NCBI GenBank assembly: GCA_964355015.1
Contig: CAYHCE010000081.1
Location: 1 to 5,236, forward strand
Length of the DNA stretch: 5,236 nt
Reading direction: 5' to 3'
Origin: CAYHCE01 sp964355015
GTDB taxonomy: Bacteria > Cyanobacteriota > Cyanobacteriia > PCC-6307 > Cyanobiaceae
Made by a program: the position numbers and the translations under genes
Part shown: positions 1-5,184 of the stretch, in pieces
Position numbering within the stretch: position 1 is the first letter of the stretch
Layout: each line of letters opens with the position of its first letter
Notes under the pieces: generated by a model
Database searches by the model: none
What the model saw: the letters and a program-made list of their open reading frames with translations, nothing else
What the model was told of the DNA's origin: nothing

Positions 1-139
1 GGAGGACGTGACCCAGATCGACTACTACACCGAACGGGTGAAACGCATGGTGGGCAAGGTGCTCACCGGCAACGGCATCACCGCCTACGACAACGGCGCC
101 TAAAGCCTGATCGGCGGCAACGACCTGAGCGACGCCGAG
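1..139 (+). pseudogene. Decayed, IS-interrupted fragment of an HNH-endonuclease-like N-terminal domain (copy A)
   Basis: The frame starting at base 2 reads EDVTQIDYYTERVKR and continues to NGITAYDNGA, then hits a TAA at 101-103. After the stop the same frame continues SLIGGNDLSDAE up to base 139, where the insertion sequence begins. Base i matches base i+2850 without gaps. I counted about 15 mismatches in 139 bases (about 89% identity) against the gene at 2696-3154. The stop replaces a Tyr codon (TAC) of that copy (Tyr86). The 5' end lies outside the window. It is broken twice: by the nonsense codon and by the element. Nothing recognisable of its 3' part follows the element beyond about ten bases. 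The family assignment is inherited from copy B and is tentative. Confidence 0.8.
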
Positions 140-190
140 TGTCCGCCGACAATGAAGTTGGCCGGCGCTTTGCATCAACAAGTTGTTACC
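140..190 (+). repeat. Left terminal inverted repeat of the insertion sequence
   Basis: It starts TGTCCGCCGACAA and ends GTTGTTACC. Against the reverse complement of 1873-1923 it aligns over the whole 51 bases with one gap on each side and about 36 identical columns of 52. The best-kept blocks are the TGTCC tip, TTGGCC, GCGC, TTGCATC and TACC. It overlaps the transposase stop codon at 186-188. Confidence 0.75.
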
Positions 191-1847
191 CGTTTTGAAT
201 GACGCCTGGTAACACCGGTTTCTGCTCCTGCTGGTCAGGGACCGCCATGGGCGTTGCCGGTTCGAGCACCTGTTCCAGCTCCTGCTCGATCCGCTGCAGG
301 CGGTAACTTCGCAGCCGCCTCTTCAGGGTGCACAGGTGCCGGTGGCTGTACCGCTCCGCGTTGTGGGTGATCAGACGGTCCAATGCATCCCTGGAACCGA
401 GCGTGGGCTCCGCCTCCAGCCAGCTCTCGATCAGCGCCACGTCGGGCTCGAACGGATCCGGCCGGGATCGCTTGCCTGTACGTGGCCTGGGTTTGCGCGG
501 CCGTGGCTGACTGGCATGCCACAACATCTGCAGGCCCCCCAGGAACCCATCCAGGGATCGGTTCTCCGCAGCCAGATCCCTGACACTGGCCGCTGGCCCC
601 AGGCCGGCCGCCTGCTCACCGCTGGCCAGAACAGCCAGCTGGGCCTGGCAACGGCGGATTGTCTCCAGCAGAGCCAGTGGATCACTCTGGCGCTGCAGCT
701 CCCGCAGCTCGGCCGCCCGCTCGCCTGGAACCTGACCGGTGACCAGCAGCCGTTGCAGCGGCGTGCGCGGCGGGTGGTGCTGCCGCCTGATCCGGCCGCC
801 ATCGCGTTCGCTGCTCTTGAGCTTGAACGAGGGCTGGAACAGGTTGGTGAACAGCCGCAGAGCCCCGTAGAGCTCGCCCAGCACCTGGGCCGCTTCCAGG
901 CTGACCAGCCGCTGGTAGCCCACCACCCGACGCACCAGCATTCCGTTCTTCTGCTCAACCCAGGCCTGGTCGTTGCTCGTGTAGGCCCGGGATCGGGTCA
1001 GAACGATCTGGTGGCCAGGCTTATCGCACCAGGCTTCCATCAGGCTGTTCATGAATACCGGGTCGTTGTCGGCATCGATGCCCCGCAGCGGAAAGGGCAG
1101 TAGCCGGCGGATCAGCTGCAGGGCCGTGAGGACCACCGCCCCATCCCGCACCAGGATCGGCAGGCTTTCGCTCCAGCCGGTGGCGATGTCGGTCGCCACC
1201 AGGGTCCACAGGAACCGCCCTTCCATGCGGCCGCCGCAGTGAGCCACCAGGTCGATCTCCAGCCAGCCGGGATCGTGGTGGTCCTCCCAGCCCTTGAACG
1301 TGCGCACGGGCACCCGTCGCCGGACCGCGCTGTAGGCCCGTGGAGAGCGGCGCCAGCCATTGCCGCCGTTGGCCTTGCGGATGGGGACCAGCAGCCGATC
1401 GATCGTGGCGCTGCTCATGGCCAGCAACGGCTCTCTCACCTCCGCTTCCAGCTGCAGGTGTCCGTGACCCTCCAGGGATTCCACCAGCAGTGGCAGCAAC
1501 GCATGCAGTCGCTTGCCGCAGAGCCGATCACTGGCCTCCCACAGCGGCACCAGGGCATCCACCACCTCGGGGCCGTAGCGCCGGCGGTGGTGGGGCTTCT
1601 GCTCCATCGGCTCCGGGGCAGCGGGTGGCACCGGGCGGTTCAACAGCCGCAGCAGCGATTTGCGGTGATACCCCGTGAGCTCCTGCAGCTCATCCAGCAA
1701 CCGCCTCTTACCGACAGCACTCAGGCCCCCGTAGCGCTGGCGAGCCGCCGCAAGAGCGGCTCGTCTGCGCTGCGGATCAGGGCCGGCCGCCCCAACCTCC
1801 CGCCTCGACCCACCGCTGCCGCCAGACCCCTGGGCCATCCCATCCAA
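186..1847 (-). CDS. DDE (rve/integrase-core) transposase of the insertion sequence
   Basis: This 553-residue protein is the element's own transposase, expected to cut and join the element ends. Numbering is from the TTG at 1847. The N-terminal part is basic and contains GYHRKSLLRLLNRP (about 59-72), probably a helix-turn-helix for DNA binding. The catalytic core follows: Asp199 in WLEIDLVAHCGG, Asp260 in GIDADNDPVF, and Glu298 in NDQAWVEQKNG, an RNase H-like DDE triad with 37 residues between the last two acids. The C-terminal tail (about 450-470) is rich in Pro, Arg and Lys. The start is uncertain. An in-frame TAA lies 18 bases upstream of the TTG, and an ATG at codon 4 (1838) is an equally good start giving 550 residues. 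No clear ribosome binding site precedes either. The stop lies inside the left inverted end. Related proteins usually have DNG where this one has DND-PVF. The frame is intact with no internal stops, so the copy may be active. Confidence 0.9.
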   Translation of the reverse strand: MDGMAQGSGGSGGSRREVGAAGPDPQRRRAALAAARQRYGGLSAVGKRRLLDELQELTGYHRKSLLRLLNRPVPPAAPEPMEQKPHHRRRYGPEVVDALVPLWEASDRLCGKRLHALLPLLVESLEGHGHLQLEAEVREPLLAMSSATIDRLLVPIRKANGGNGWRRSPRAYSAVRRRVPVRTFKGWEDHHDPGWLEIDLVAHCGGRMEGRFLWTLVATDIATGWSESLPILVRDGAVVLTALQLIRRLLPFPLRGIDADNDPVFMNSLMEAWCDKPGHQIVLTRSRAYTSNDQAWVEQKNGMLVRRVVGYQRLVSLEAAQVLGELYGALRLFTNLFQPSFKLKSSERDGGRIRRQHHPPRTPLQRLLVTGQVPGERAAELRELQRQSDPLALLETIRRCQAQLAVLASGEQAAGLGPAASVRDLAAENRSLDGFLGGLQMLWHASQPRPRKPRPRTGKRSRPDPFEPDVALIESWLEAEPTLGSRDALDRLITHNAERYSHRHLCTLKRRLRSYRLQRIEQELEQVLEPATPMAVPDQQEQKPVLPGVIQNG

Positions 1848-1866
1848 ATCACTGATGCAACAACTT

Positions 1867-1894
1867 TAGATAGGTAGCAGCTTTAACGATGCAA
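1867..1894 (-). promoter_or_regulatory. Candidate transposase promoter in the right end
   Basis: On the minus strand, TTGCAT (1889-1894) and TATCTA (1867-1872) are separated by 16 bases, ahead of the TTG start at 1847. The -35-like box matches the sigma-70 consensus TTGACA at four of six positions, the -10-like box matches at only three. The position is right for a transposase promoter, but the boxes are weak. Confidence 0.25.
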
Positions 1895-1923
1895 TGCGCG
1901 GCCAAGGGGGTTGACGCGGGACA
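1873..1923 (-). repeat. Right terminal inverted repeat of the insertion sequence
   Basis: Read on the minus strand it begins TGTCCCGCGTCAA and ends GCTGCTACC, the partner of 140-190. It lies upstream of the transposase gene and so should carry that gene's promoter. It also contains the plus-strand hexamer TTGACG (1911-1916) facing outward toward the nucleotidyltransferase gene. Confidence 0.75.
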
Positions 1924-1939
1924 ACCGAGCGCGGGGAAT
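1911..1939 (+). promoter_or_regulatory. Possible hybrid promoter reading out of the IS into the MNT gene
   Basis: TTGACG (1911-1916), inside the right end of the element, is a five-of-six match to a -35 box. Exactly 17 bases later comes GGGAAT (1934-1939), in the flanking DNA, a poor three-of-six match to a -10 box. If used, transcription would begin close to the ATG at 1944, which would favour the ATG at 1953. The spacing is good but the second box is weak, so this is a suggestion only. Confidence 0.2.
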
Positions 1940-1943
1940 CAGA

Positions 1944-2300
1944 ATGCAGGGCATGAACACCCCGGTTGCGCTACCGATCGACAGCCGCCTGCAGGAGATG
2001 GCGGTCGTGATCCATGGCGTGATCCCAGGCTCGGAGGTTCGTCTGTTCGGCTCCAGGGCCCGGGGCACCGCTGGCCCTGAGTCGGACATCGATCTGCTGA
2101 TCACGGCCCCGGATGCCTGGCTGGAGGGACGCAACCGCTTCGAGGTGCTCAATCAGCTGTGGGGGCTGCTGGCGCGAGCGGATGTGTCGCTGGATCTGCT
2201 GCTGTACTCCGAGCGGGAATGCGAGGAACGCCGCCAGTGGCGCACTCACGTGATCGGCAGGGCGTTCCGGGAGGGGCGGTTGCTGGATGGTGCTCTCTGA
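1944..2300 (+). CDS. Minimal nucleotidyltransferase (MNT domain), partner of the HEPN protein
   Basis: This 118-residue protein has the polymerase-beta-like nucleotidyltransferase signature. GSRARGTAGPESDIDLLI (residues 36-53) supplies the GS motif and the two metal-binding aspartates Asp48 and Asp50. Asp84 in VSLDLLLYS is the third acid. Its length is typical of stand-alone MNT proteins. In characterised MNT/HEPN pairs the MNT protein is the antitoxin and can AMPylate its HEPN partner; that role is inferred here. The catalytic residues are present, so the enzyme may be active. ATG 1944 was chosen because GGGG lies 7 bases upstream. ATG 1953 (115 residues) is the main alternative. A TTG at 1911 is open but lies inside the insertion sequence. 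The stop overlaps the start of the HEPN gene by 14 bases, indicating coupled translation. Confidence 0.85.
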   Translation: MQGMNTPVALPIDSRLQEMAVVIHGVIPGSEVRLFGSRARGTAGPESDIDLLITAPDAWLEGRNRFEVLNQLWGLLARADVSLDLLLYSERECEERRQWRTHVIGRAFREGRLLDGAL

Positions 2301-2685
2301 GCCGGAAGGACTGCTGAGGATCGCCATCGCCGATCTGGAGAGCGCCGAGGCCTCCAGTGATCCAGCTGTGTTCCGGGAGGGCGCCTGGGGCTTCTGGTTG
2401 CAGCAGGCGGTGGAGAAGGCGCTCAAAGCCTGGTACTTACAGCTCGGTGGAGACCCGCCGCTCACCCATGACCTGCGCCGGCTGCTGTTGCTGCTGGAGG
2501 CCGAGGGAGTAGCTACGGCCGACCTGGAGACGCTCGCTCAACTCACCGTCTACGCCGTGCAGTTCCGCTATGACGCCGATCCCGCTCCCCTGGGGCTGGA
2601 TCGGGAGGCCTTCAATCTCCAAGTGAAGCAGCTCGTGACTCGGGTTGAGACGCTGGTCATGCCGGGTTCCGAAGCTGAGGCCTGA
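2287..2685 (+). CDS. HEPN-domain protein paired with the nucleotidyltransferase
   Basis: This 132-residue, mostly helical protein fits the HEPN family that is encoded beside MNT genes. Seen in the sequence: FWLQQAVEKALKAWYLQLGG (36-55), the QQAxEKALKA core helix; THDLRRLL (60-67), the loop and helix after it; and VQFRYDADP (91-99) near the C-terminus, where family members often have an RY motif. The R-x4-6-H motif of ribonuclease-type HepT toxins is not evident: His61 has no arginine at the required spacing before it (the nearest upstream is Arg30). It may therefore be a non-nuclease HEPN or a binding partner that presents substrate to the MNT. The start overlaps the MNT gene by 14 bases. A GTG one codon later is possible. 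The next gene starts 10 bases after its stop, so the three genes probably share a transcript. Confidence 0.85.
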   Translation: MVLSEPEGLLRIAIADLESAEASSDPAVFREGAWGFWLQQAVEKALKAWYLQLGGDPPLTHDLRRLLLLLEAEGVATADLETLAQLTVYAVQFRYDADPAPLGLDREAFNLQVKQLVTRVETLVMPGSEAEA

Positions 2686-2687
2686 GG
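2684..2687 (+). promoter_or_regulatory. Ribosome binding site deciding the start of copy B
   Basis: GAGG overlaps the HEPN stop codon and lies 8 bases before the ATG at 2696. This supports that ATG over the in-frame start at 2645, which would sit inside the HEPN gene. Confidence 0.5.
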
Positions 2688-2695
2688 GCTCTGCC

Positions 2696-3154
2696 ATGCC
2701 TCCGCCCCCCTCCACCACCTACGAGCGCCTGCGCGCGTTCATCGCCGAGCGGATGCGCATGAGCCACAGCTATCAACCGCTGATGCTCCTGGAACTGCTG
2801 GGCCGCCGCAGCCCCGCCCCAGCGCAGGACGTGGCCCGGCTGATCCTGGGCGAAGACGTGACCCAGATCGACTACTACACGGAACGGGTGAAGCGGACGG
2901 TGGGCAAGGTGCTCACCGTCAACGGCATCACCGCCTACGGCAACGGTGCCTACTCCCTGATCGGCGGCGACGAACTGAGCGACACCGAGCGCGACAAGCT
3001 GCGGCAGCTCTGCCGCCAGCGCCTTGACGCCTTCCGCGAGCAGCGCGGCGAAGAGGTGTTTGTGCACCGCAGCCGCTACCGAACCCCGATCACCAGCAGC
3101 AGGGAGTCGGCCACGGCGGTTTCGGTATGGGTGTCGCCAGGCTCCACGAAGTAG
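2696..3154 (+). CDS. Truncated N-terminal domain of an HNH-endonuclease-like protein (copy B)
   Basis: The open frame encodes 152 residues. Residues about 8-131 look like the N-terminal part of larger proteins that, from memory, carry an HNH nuclease (sometimes with a HIT domain) further on. Visible landmarks are YERLRAFIAERMRMSHSYQP (9-28), DVTQIDYYTERVKR (54-67), NGITAYGNGAYSLIGG (76-91), probably a winged-helix fold, and LSDTERDKLRQLCRQRLDAF (94-113). The catalytic HNH part is absent. From about residue 132 (base 3089) the frame runs antisense through a cupin remnant, so the last 20 or so residues are not ancestral. The start has a good ribosome binding site, 10 bases after the HEPN stop. 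The product may be a stable DNA-binding fragment or may be nonfunctional. The family assignment is moderate; the truncation is better supported, because both genes lose similarity at the same point. Confidence 0.65.
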   Translation: MPPPPSTTYERLRAFIAERMRMSHSYQPLMLLELLGRRSPAPAQDVARLILGEDVTQIDYYTERVKRTVGKVLTVNGITAYGNGAYSLIGGDELSDTERDKLRQLCRQRLDAFREQRGEEVFVHRSRYRTPITSSRESATAVSVWVSPGSTK

Positions 3155-3310
3155 TGGCCACCGGCATCGCGCCCTGCACCATGAACACCTGGCACCAGTA
3201 GGGACGGTGATGGTGGGAAACGTCATGCCCTGCGGCATGCGGTAGAGGCCCGACTCCACGTTGTGGTCGCCTTCCCACAGGCGGCAGGCCTGCATCGCGA
3301 TGCCCCGCAC
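3085..3310 (-). pseudogene. Frameshifted, 3'-truncated cupin-domain gene remnant
   Basis: Read on the minus strand, three frames join into a cupin. The first gives MQACRLWEGDHNVESG and on to YRMPQGMTF. The second gives HHRPYWCQVFMVQG. The third gives GGHYFVEPGDTHTE and ends ADSLLLVIG. The first break fits loss of one base in a Pro codon before CAC CAT CAC, restoring an HHH cluster like the cupin motif 1 metal site. EPGDTH fits motif 2. The gap between the two motifs is only a few residues, whereas cupins normally have about 15 or more, so the second break may be a larger deletion. The 3' end is lost at the junction with copy B. The original start is not clear: GTG 3310 or ATG 3298 are available, and the same frame is open back to the dcd stop. 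The function before decay is unknown; small metal-binding dioxygenase-like cupins look most similar. Confidence 0.65.
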
Positions 3311-3343
3311 ATCGATCGGGTGCCACTGCTGCGCGTGGGTGGG

Positions 3344-3868
3344 TCAGAAGGAGTCTTCCGTCTGGCCGGCGAAGCGGCCGGCGTAGCTCTCGCTGCCCTC
3401 CAGCTTCTGGAACACGAACTGGCAGATCGCGGTGCCGGGATGCACCGCCAGGGCGGCGGGGCCGAAGTTGCTCATCTCCAGCACCTGCTGGCTGTCGATC
3501 CCCGGCCCCATGAACGGGGCGCTGATGTGCACCATCAGACCCAGGCGCGCAAAACGGCTGCGACCCTCCAGCCAGCCGCACAGACCAGGCCCCAGGCGCA
3601 GGCGCTCGCGGGTGATGCCCAGCACGGTCTCACCGGGCATGATCAGGATGTGCTCGCCCTCGGGCACCTGGATCTTCTCGGTGAGCTCCCGGTAGTCGGT
3701 GTGCTCCTGCACGTTGATCACCTGGTGCACCTTGCGGAACACGCGAACGGTGGGGGCGAGGGTGAGGTCGACGGAGGCGGGCCCCACCCGCTCGGGATCG
3801 AAGGGCGTGATCGCGATCCAGCCCTCCTGGATCGCCTGCAGGATCGCCTCTCTGCCGAGAACGGCCAT
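3344..3868 (-). CDS. dcd: dCTP deaminase
   Basis: This 174-residue cytosolic enzyme deaminates dCTP to dUTP, feeding dUMP and so dTMP synthesis. Signature features are PASVDLTLAP (30-39), the GEHILIMPGETVLG strand region (71-84), and the active site WLEGRSRFARLGLMVH (99-114) with Ser104 and Arg108. Glu131 in VLEMSNFG is the catalytic acid, 27 residues after Ser104 as in the E. coli enzyme (Ser111/Glu138). The C-terminal YAGRFAGQ matches the flexible tail that closes over the nucleotide. It is shorter than the 193-residue E. coli protein but complete at both ends. The ATG at 3868 is set by a strong GAGGG six bases upstream. Longer in-frame openings upstream are not conserved. Whether it is a plain deaminase or a bifunctional deaminase/dUTPase cannot be told from the sequence alone. 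It lies 82 bases downstream of the DUF2236 gene on the same strand. Confidence 0.93.
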   Translation of the reverse strand: MAVLGREAILQAIQEGWIAITPFDPERVGPASVDLTLAPTVRVFRKVHQVINVQEHTDYRELTEKIQVPEGEHILIMPGETVLGITRERLRLGPGLCGWLEGRSRFARLGLMVHISAPFMGPGIDSQQVLEMSNFGPAALAVHPGTAICQFVFQKLEGSESYAGRFAGQTEDSF

Positions 3869-3874
3869 GACTGT

Positions 3875-3879
3875 CCCTC
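3875..3879 (-). promoter_or_regulatory. Ribosome binding site of dcd
   Basis: On the minus strand GAGGG stands six bases before the ATG at 3868 (GAGGGACAGTCATG). It fixes the dcd start and argues against the 71-codon upstream extension of the frame. Confidence 0.75.
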
Positions 3880-3950
3880 TGGGGCGGCGGTTTTGGATTG
3901 TCTCAGGCGGCTGATCGGGCGCCGCTCGCAGAGGGCCGGCGCGGGGATGA

Positions 3951-4871
3951 TCAGCCAGGAGGCGCTGCGGATCCGGTGGCGTCAGCACCGTCATCGGCAG
4001 GCAGGCCTGAACGACTGGGCTGGTTGAGGTGCTGCAGCAGGGGCGGCGGGCCCAGTTGCTCAAGCCGGAAGCGGACGCCATAGCTGGGGGTGGGCCGCTG
4101 CGAGAAGAACCGCGCCCGGGGTTGCCGCCCCAGCCCTCGGCTCAAGGCGGCACCGGCGGCGGCGGCGCGGCTGCGCAGGCGCAGGGCGGCGAGCGCCAGC
4201 TGCTGCAGCCAGCCCGGCGCCACGGGCCAGCCCAGACTCCCCGCCGTCTGGCGATCGAGCAGGGCGGTCAGCACCCGTTGCAGCGCCGGCCGTAGGGGGG
4301 CGGGCCAGTCGGCCAGCAGCATCCCCAGCGTGGCGTCGGCGACGCGGCGGTTGCTGGGGGCCAGGGCGAACACCTGCCGTTCCACCTGCTCGTTGAGCGC
4401 CATCAGCTCTGAAAGGCTGCCCGGGATGGCGCTGATCCCCATCCGCTGCCCCACCGCCTGCCAGAAGCGGAACAGGTGCTCCTGCTCAAGGTCGTCGAGG
4501 CCCCGCCAGCCATAGCGACCCAGCCAGCGGATCGGCTCGGCCACGAAGGTGGAGAGCACGTAGAGAAAATCGTCGTTGCCGATGGCGTAGTGGGCGTGGA
4601 TGCGGTTCATGCGCTCGATCACCGCCGCACCCGCCTCGCTGTCGACCCCATGACGCAGCAGTTCGGCCACCATCAGGCCGGTGTCGTCGTAGCGCTTGCG
4701 CGGCCGCTGGGCGAACTCACCGGTGCGATCCAGCAGAGCGGAGATCGAGGGCACGCAGAAGGTCTTGAGCAGGGCCAGCTCAAGGGAGCGGGTGAGATCC
4801 CAGGGGAACACCACGCCGGCGAGATGGTGGCAGGTGGCTTCGGCCTCCTGCAGCGGGCAGGGATCGCTCAT
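3951..4871 (-). CDS. DUF2236 / MpaB-family oxygenase-like protein
   Basis: This 306-residue, largely helical protein fits the DUF2236 family, which includes the fungal MpaB oxygenase and bacterial rubber oxygenase Lcp. Several members bind heme b. Seen here: FPWDLTRSLELALLKTF (22-38), RPRKRYDDTGLMVAELL (56-72), ERMNRIHAHYAIGNDDFLYV (86-105) with His92 and His94 as possible heme ligands (inference), EPIRWLGRYGWRGL (112-125), and the helical segment to LLADWP (185-190). The substrate cannot be predicted. The C-terminal part is rich in Ala, Arg and Leu and ends in a poorly conserved tail. ATG 4871 was chosen because family-like sequence begins about 20 residues later. GGAG precedes it by only two bases, a poor spacing. 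In-frame upstream starts to 5003 add sequence with no family character. It could be cotranscribed with dcd. Confidence 0.8.
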   Translation of the reverse strand: MSDPCPLQEAEATCHHLAGVVFPWDLTRSLELALLKTFCVPSISALLDRTGEFAQRPRKRYDDTGLMVAELLRHGVDSEAGAAVIERMNRIHAHYAIGNDDFLYVLSTFVAEPIRWLGRYGWRGLDDLEQEHLFRFWQAVGQRMGISAIPGSLSELMALNEQVERQVFALAPSNRRVADATLGMLLADWPAPLRPALQRVLTALLDRQTAGSLGWPVAPGWLQQLALAALRLRSRAAAAGAALSRGLGRQPRARFFSQRPTPSYGVRFRLEQLGPPPLLQHLNQPSRSGLPADDGADATGSAAPPG

Positions 4872-5184
4872 GGCTCCAGGGGATCGGTCTGCCGGGTCGA
4901 AACAAGGAGCGACCATCGCTGGAAACCCTATTGCGCCCTCGGAGGAAGCAGGCGTACATCCACTGCTGCGAGCTACGGCTCTGCCGCAGGCAGAGAGAAT
5001 CATGGATCCGTTCTGTTGCCCTCCACCGGGTCACGACCACCACCGGCAGATCGGGTGGCACGACCCAGTGCTGGCTCAGGCCGAGGTGGCGCGTGCTGGA
5101 AGCCCGATCGAAAGCGGCTCCGAGCACGGGAATCGCATGGTGGGCCGCGTGCTCATCCGAAAGATCGGCCGCACGGCCCATCCC
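4872..5184 (-). other. Stretch without a confident gene
   Basis: A minus-strand frame from ATG 5181 reads MGRAADLSDEHAAHHAIPVL and on through QHWVVPPDLPVVVVTRW (codon third positions mostly G or C). It degenerates in character after about 5030 and does not stop until 4780, overlapping the DUF2236 gene by 92 bases. I do not recognise the protein. It could be the start of a real gene now broken, or a chance frame. ATG 5181 lies three bases after the stop of the partial frame at the window edge, which would suit an operon. No promoter, terminator or RNA gene was recognised. Confidence 0.3.

Larger units (their letters stand above)
140..1923 (-). mobile_element. Complete insertion sequence with one DDE transposase gene and imperfect inverted ends
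   Basis: The element runs from TGTCC at 140 to the complementary GGACA ending at 1923, about 1784 bp. The outer 51 bases at each end are imperfect inverted repeats. The five bases CCGAG occur directly before it (135-139) and again at 1925-1929, one base past the right end. That suggests a 5-bp target duplication, or a 6-bp one with a mismatch (GCCGAG/ACCGAG). The element sits inside copy A of the HNH-like gene, which confirms the left boundary independently: similarity to copy B stops exactly there. Its single gene is an rve/DDE-type transposase. The overall type resembles elements left in the unclassified (ISNCY-like) group. That family name is my recollection, not something shown by the sequence. 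Confidence 0.85.

Noticed and set aside
177..187. AACAAGTTGTT palindrome near the left end of the IS
   Set aside because: Only five-base arms. Too short for a terminator and not repeated as a palindrome at the right end. It is probably part of the terminal repeat region.
336..1103. Plus-strand 255-codon open frame (and a 212-codon one at 1239-1877)
   Set aside because: Both lie antisense to the transposase, whose catalytic motifs are clear. Their translations are Gln/Pro/Leu-rich with no family character, as expected of GC-rich shadow frames.
2657..3310. Minus-strand 217-codon open frame
   Set aside because: Only its first 29 or so residues are cupin-like. The rest is antisense to copy B and is not a gene.
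3263..4027. Plus-strand 254-codon open frame
   Set aside because: It is antisense to dcd, which has its full active site and a strong ribosome binding site. The His/Gln/Gly-rich translation matches nothing recognisable.
3869..4081. Upstream extension of dcd to 245 residues
   Set aside because: The added 71 residues are not dcd-like and overlap the DUF2236 gene. The ATG at 3868 has a proper ribosome binding site.
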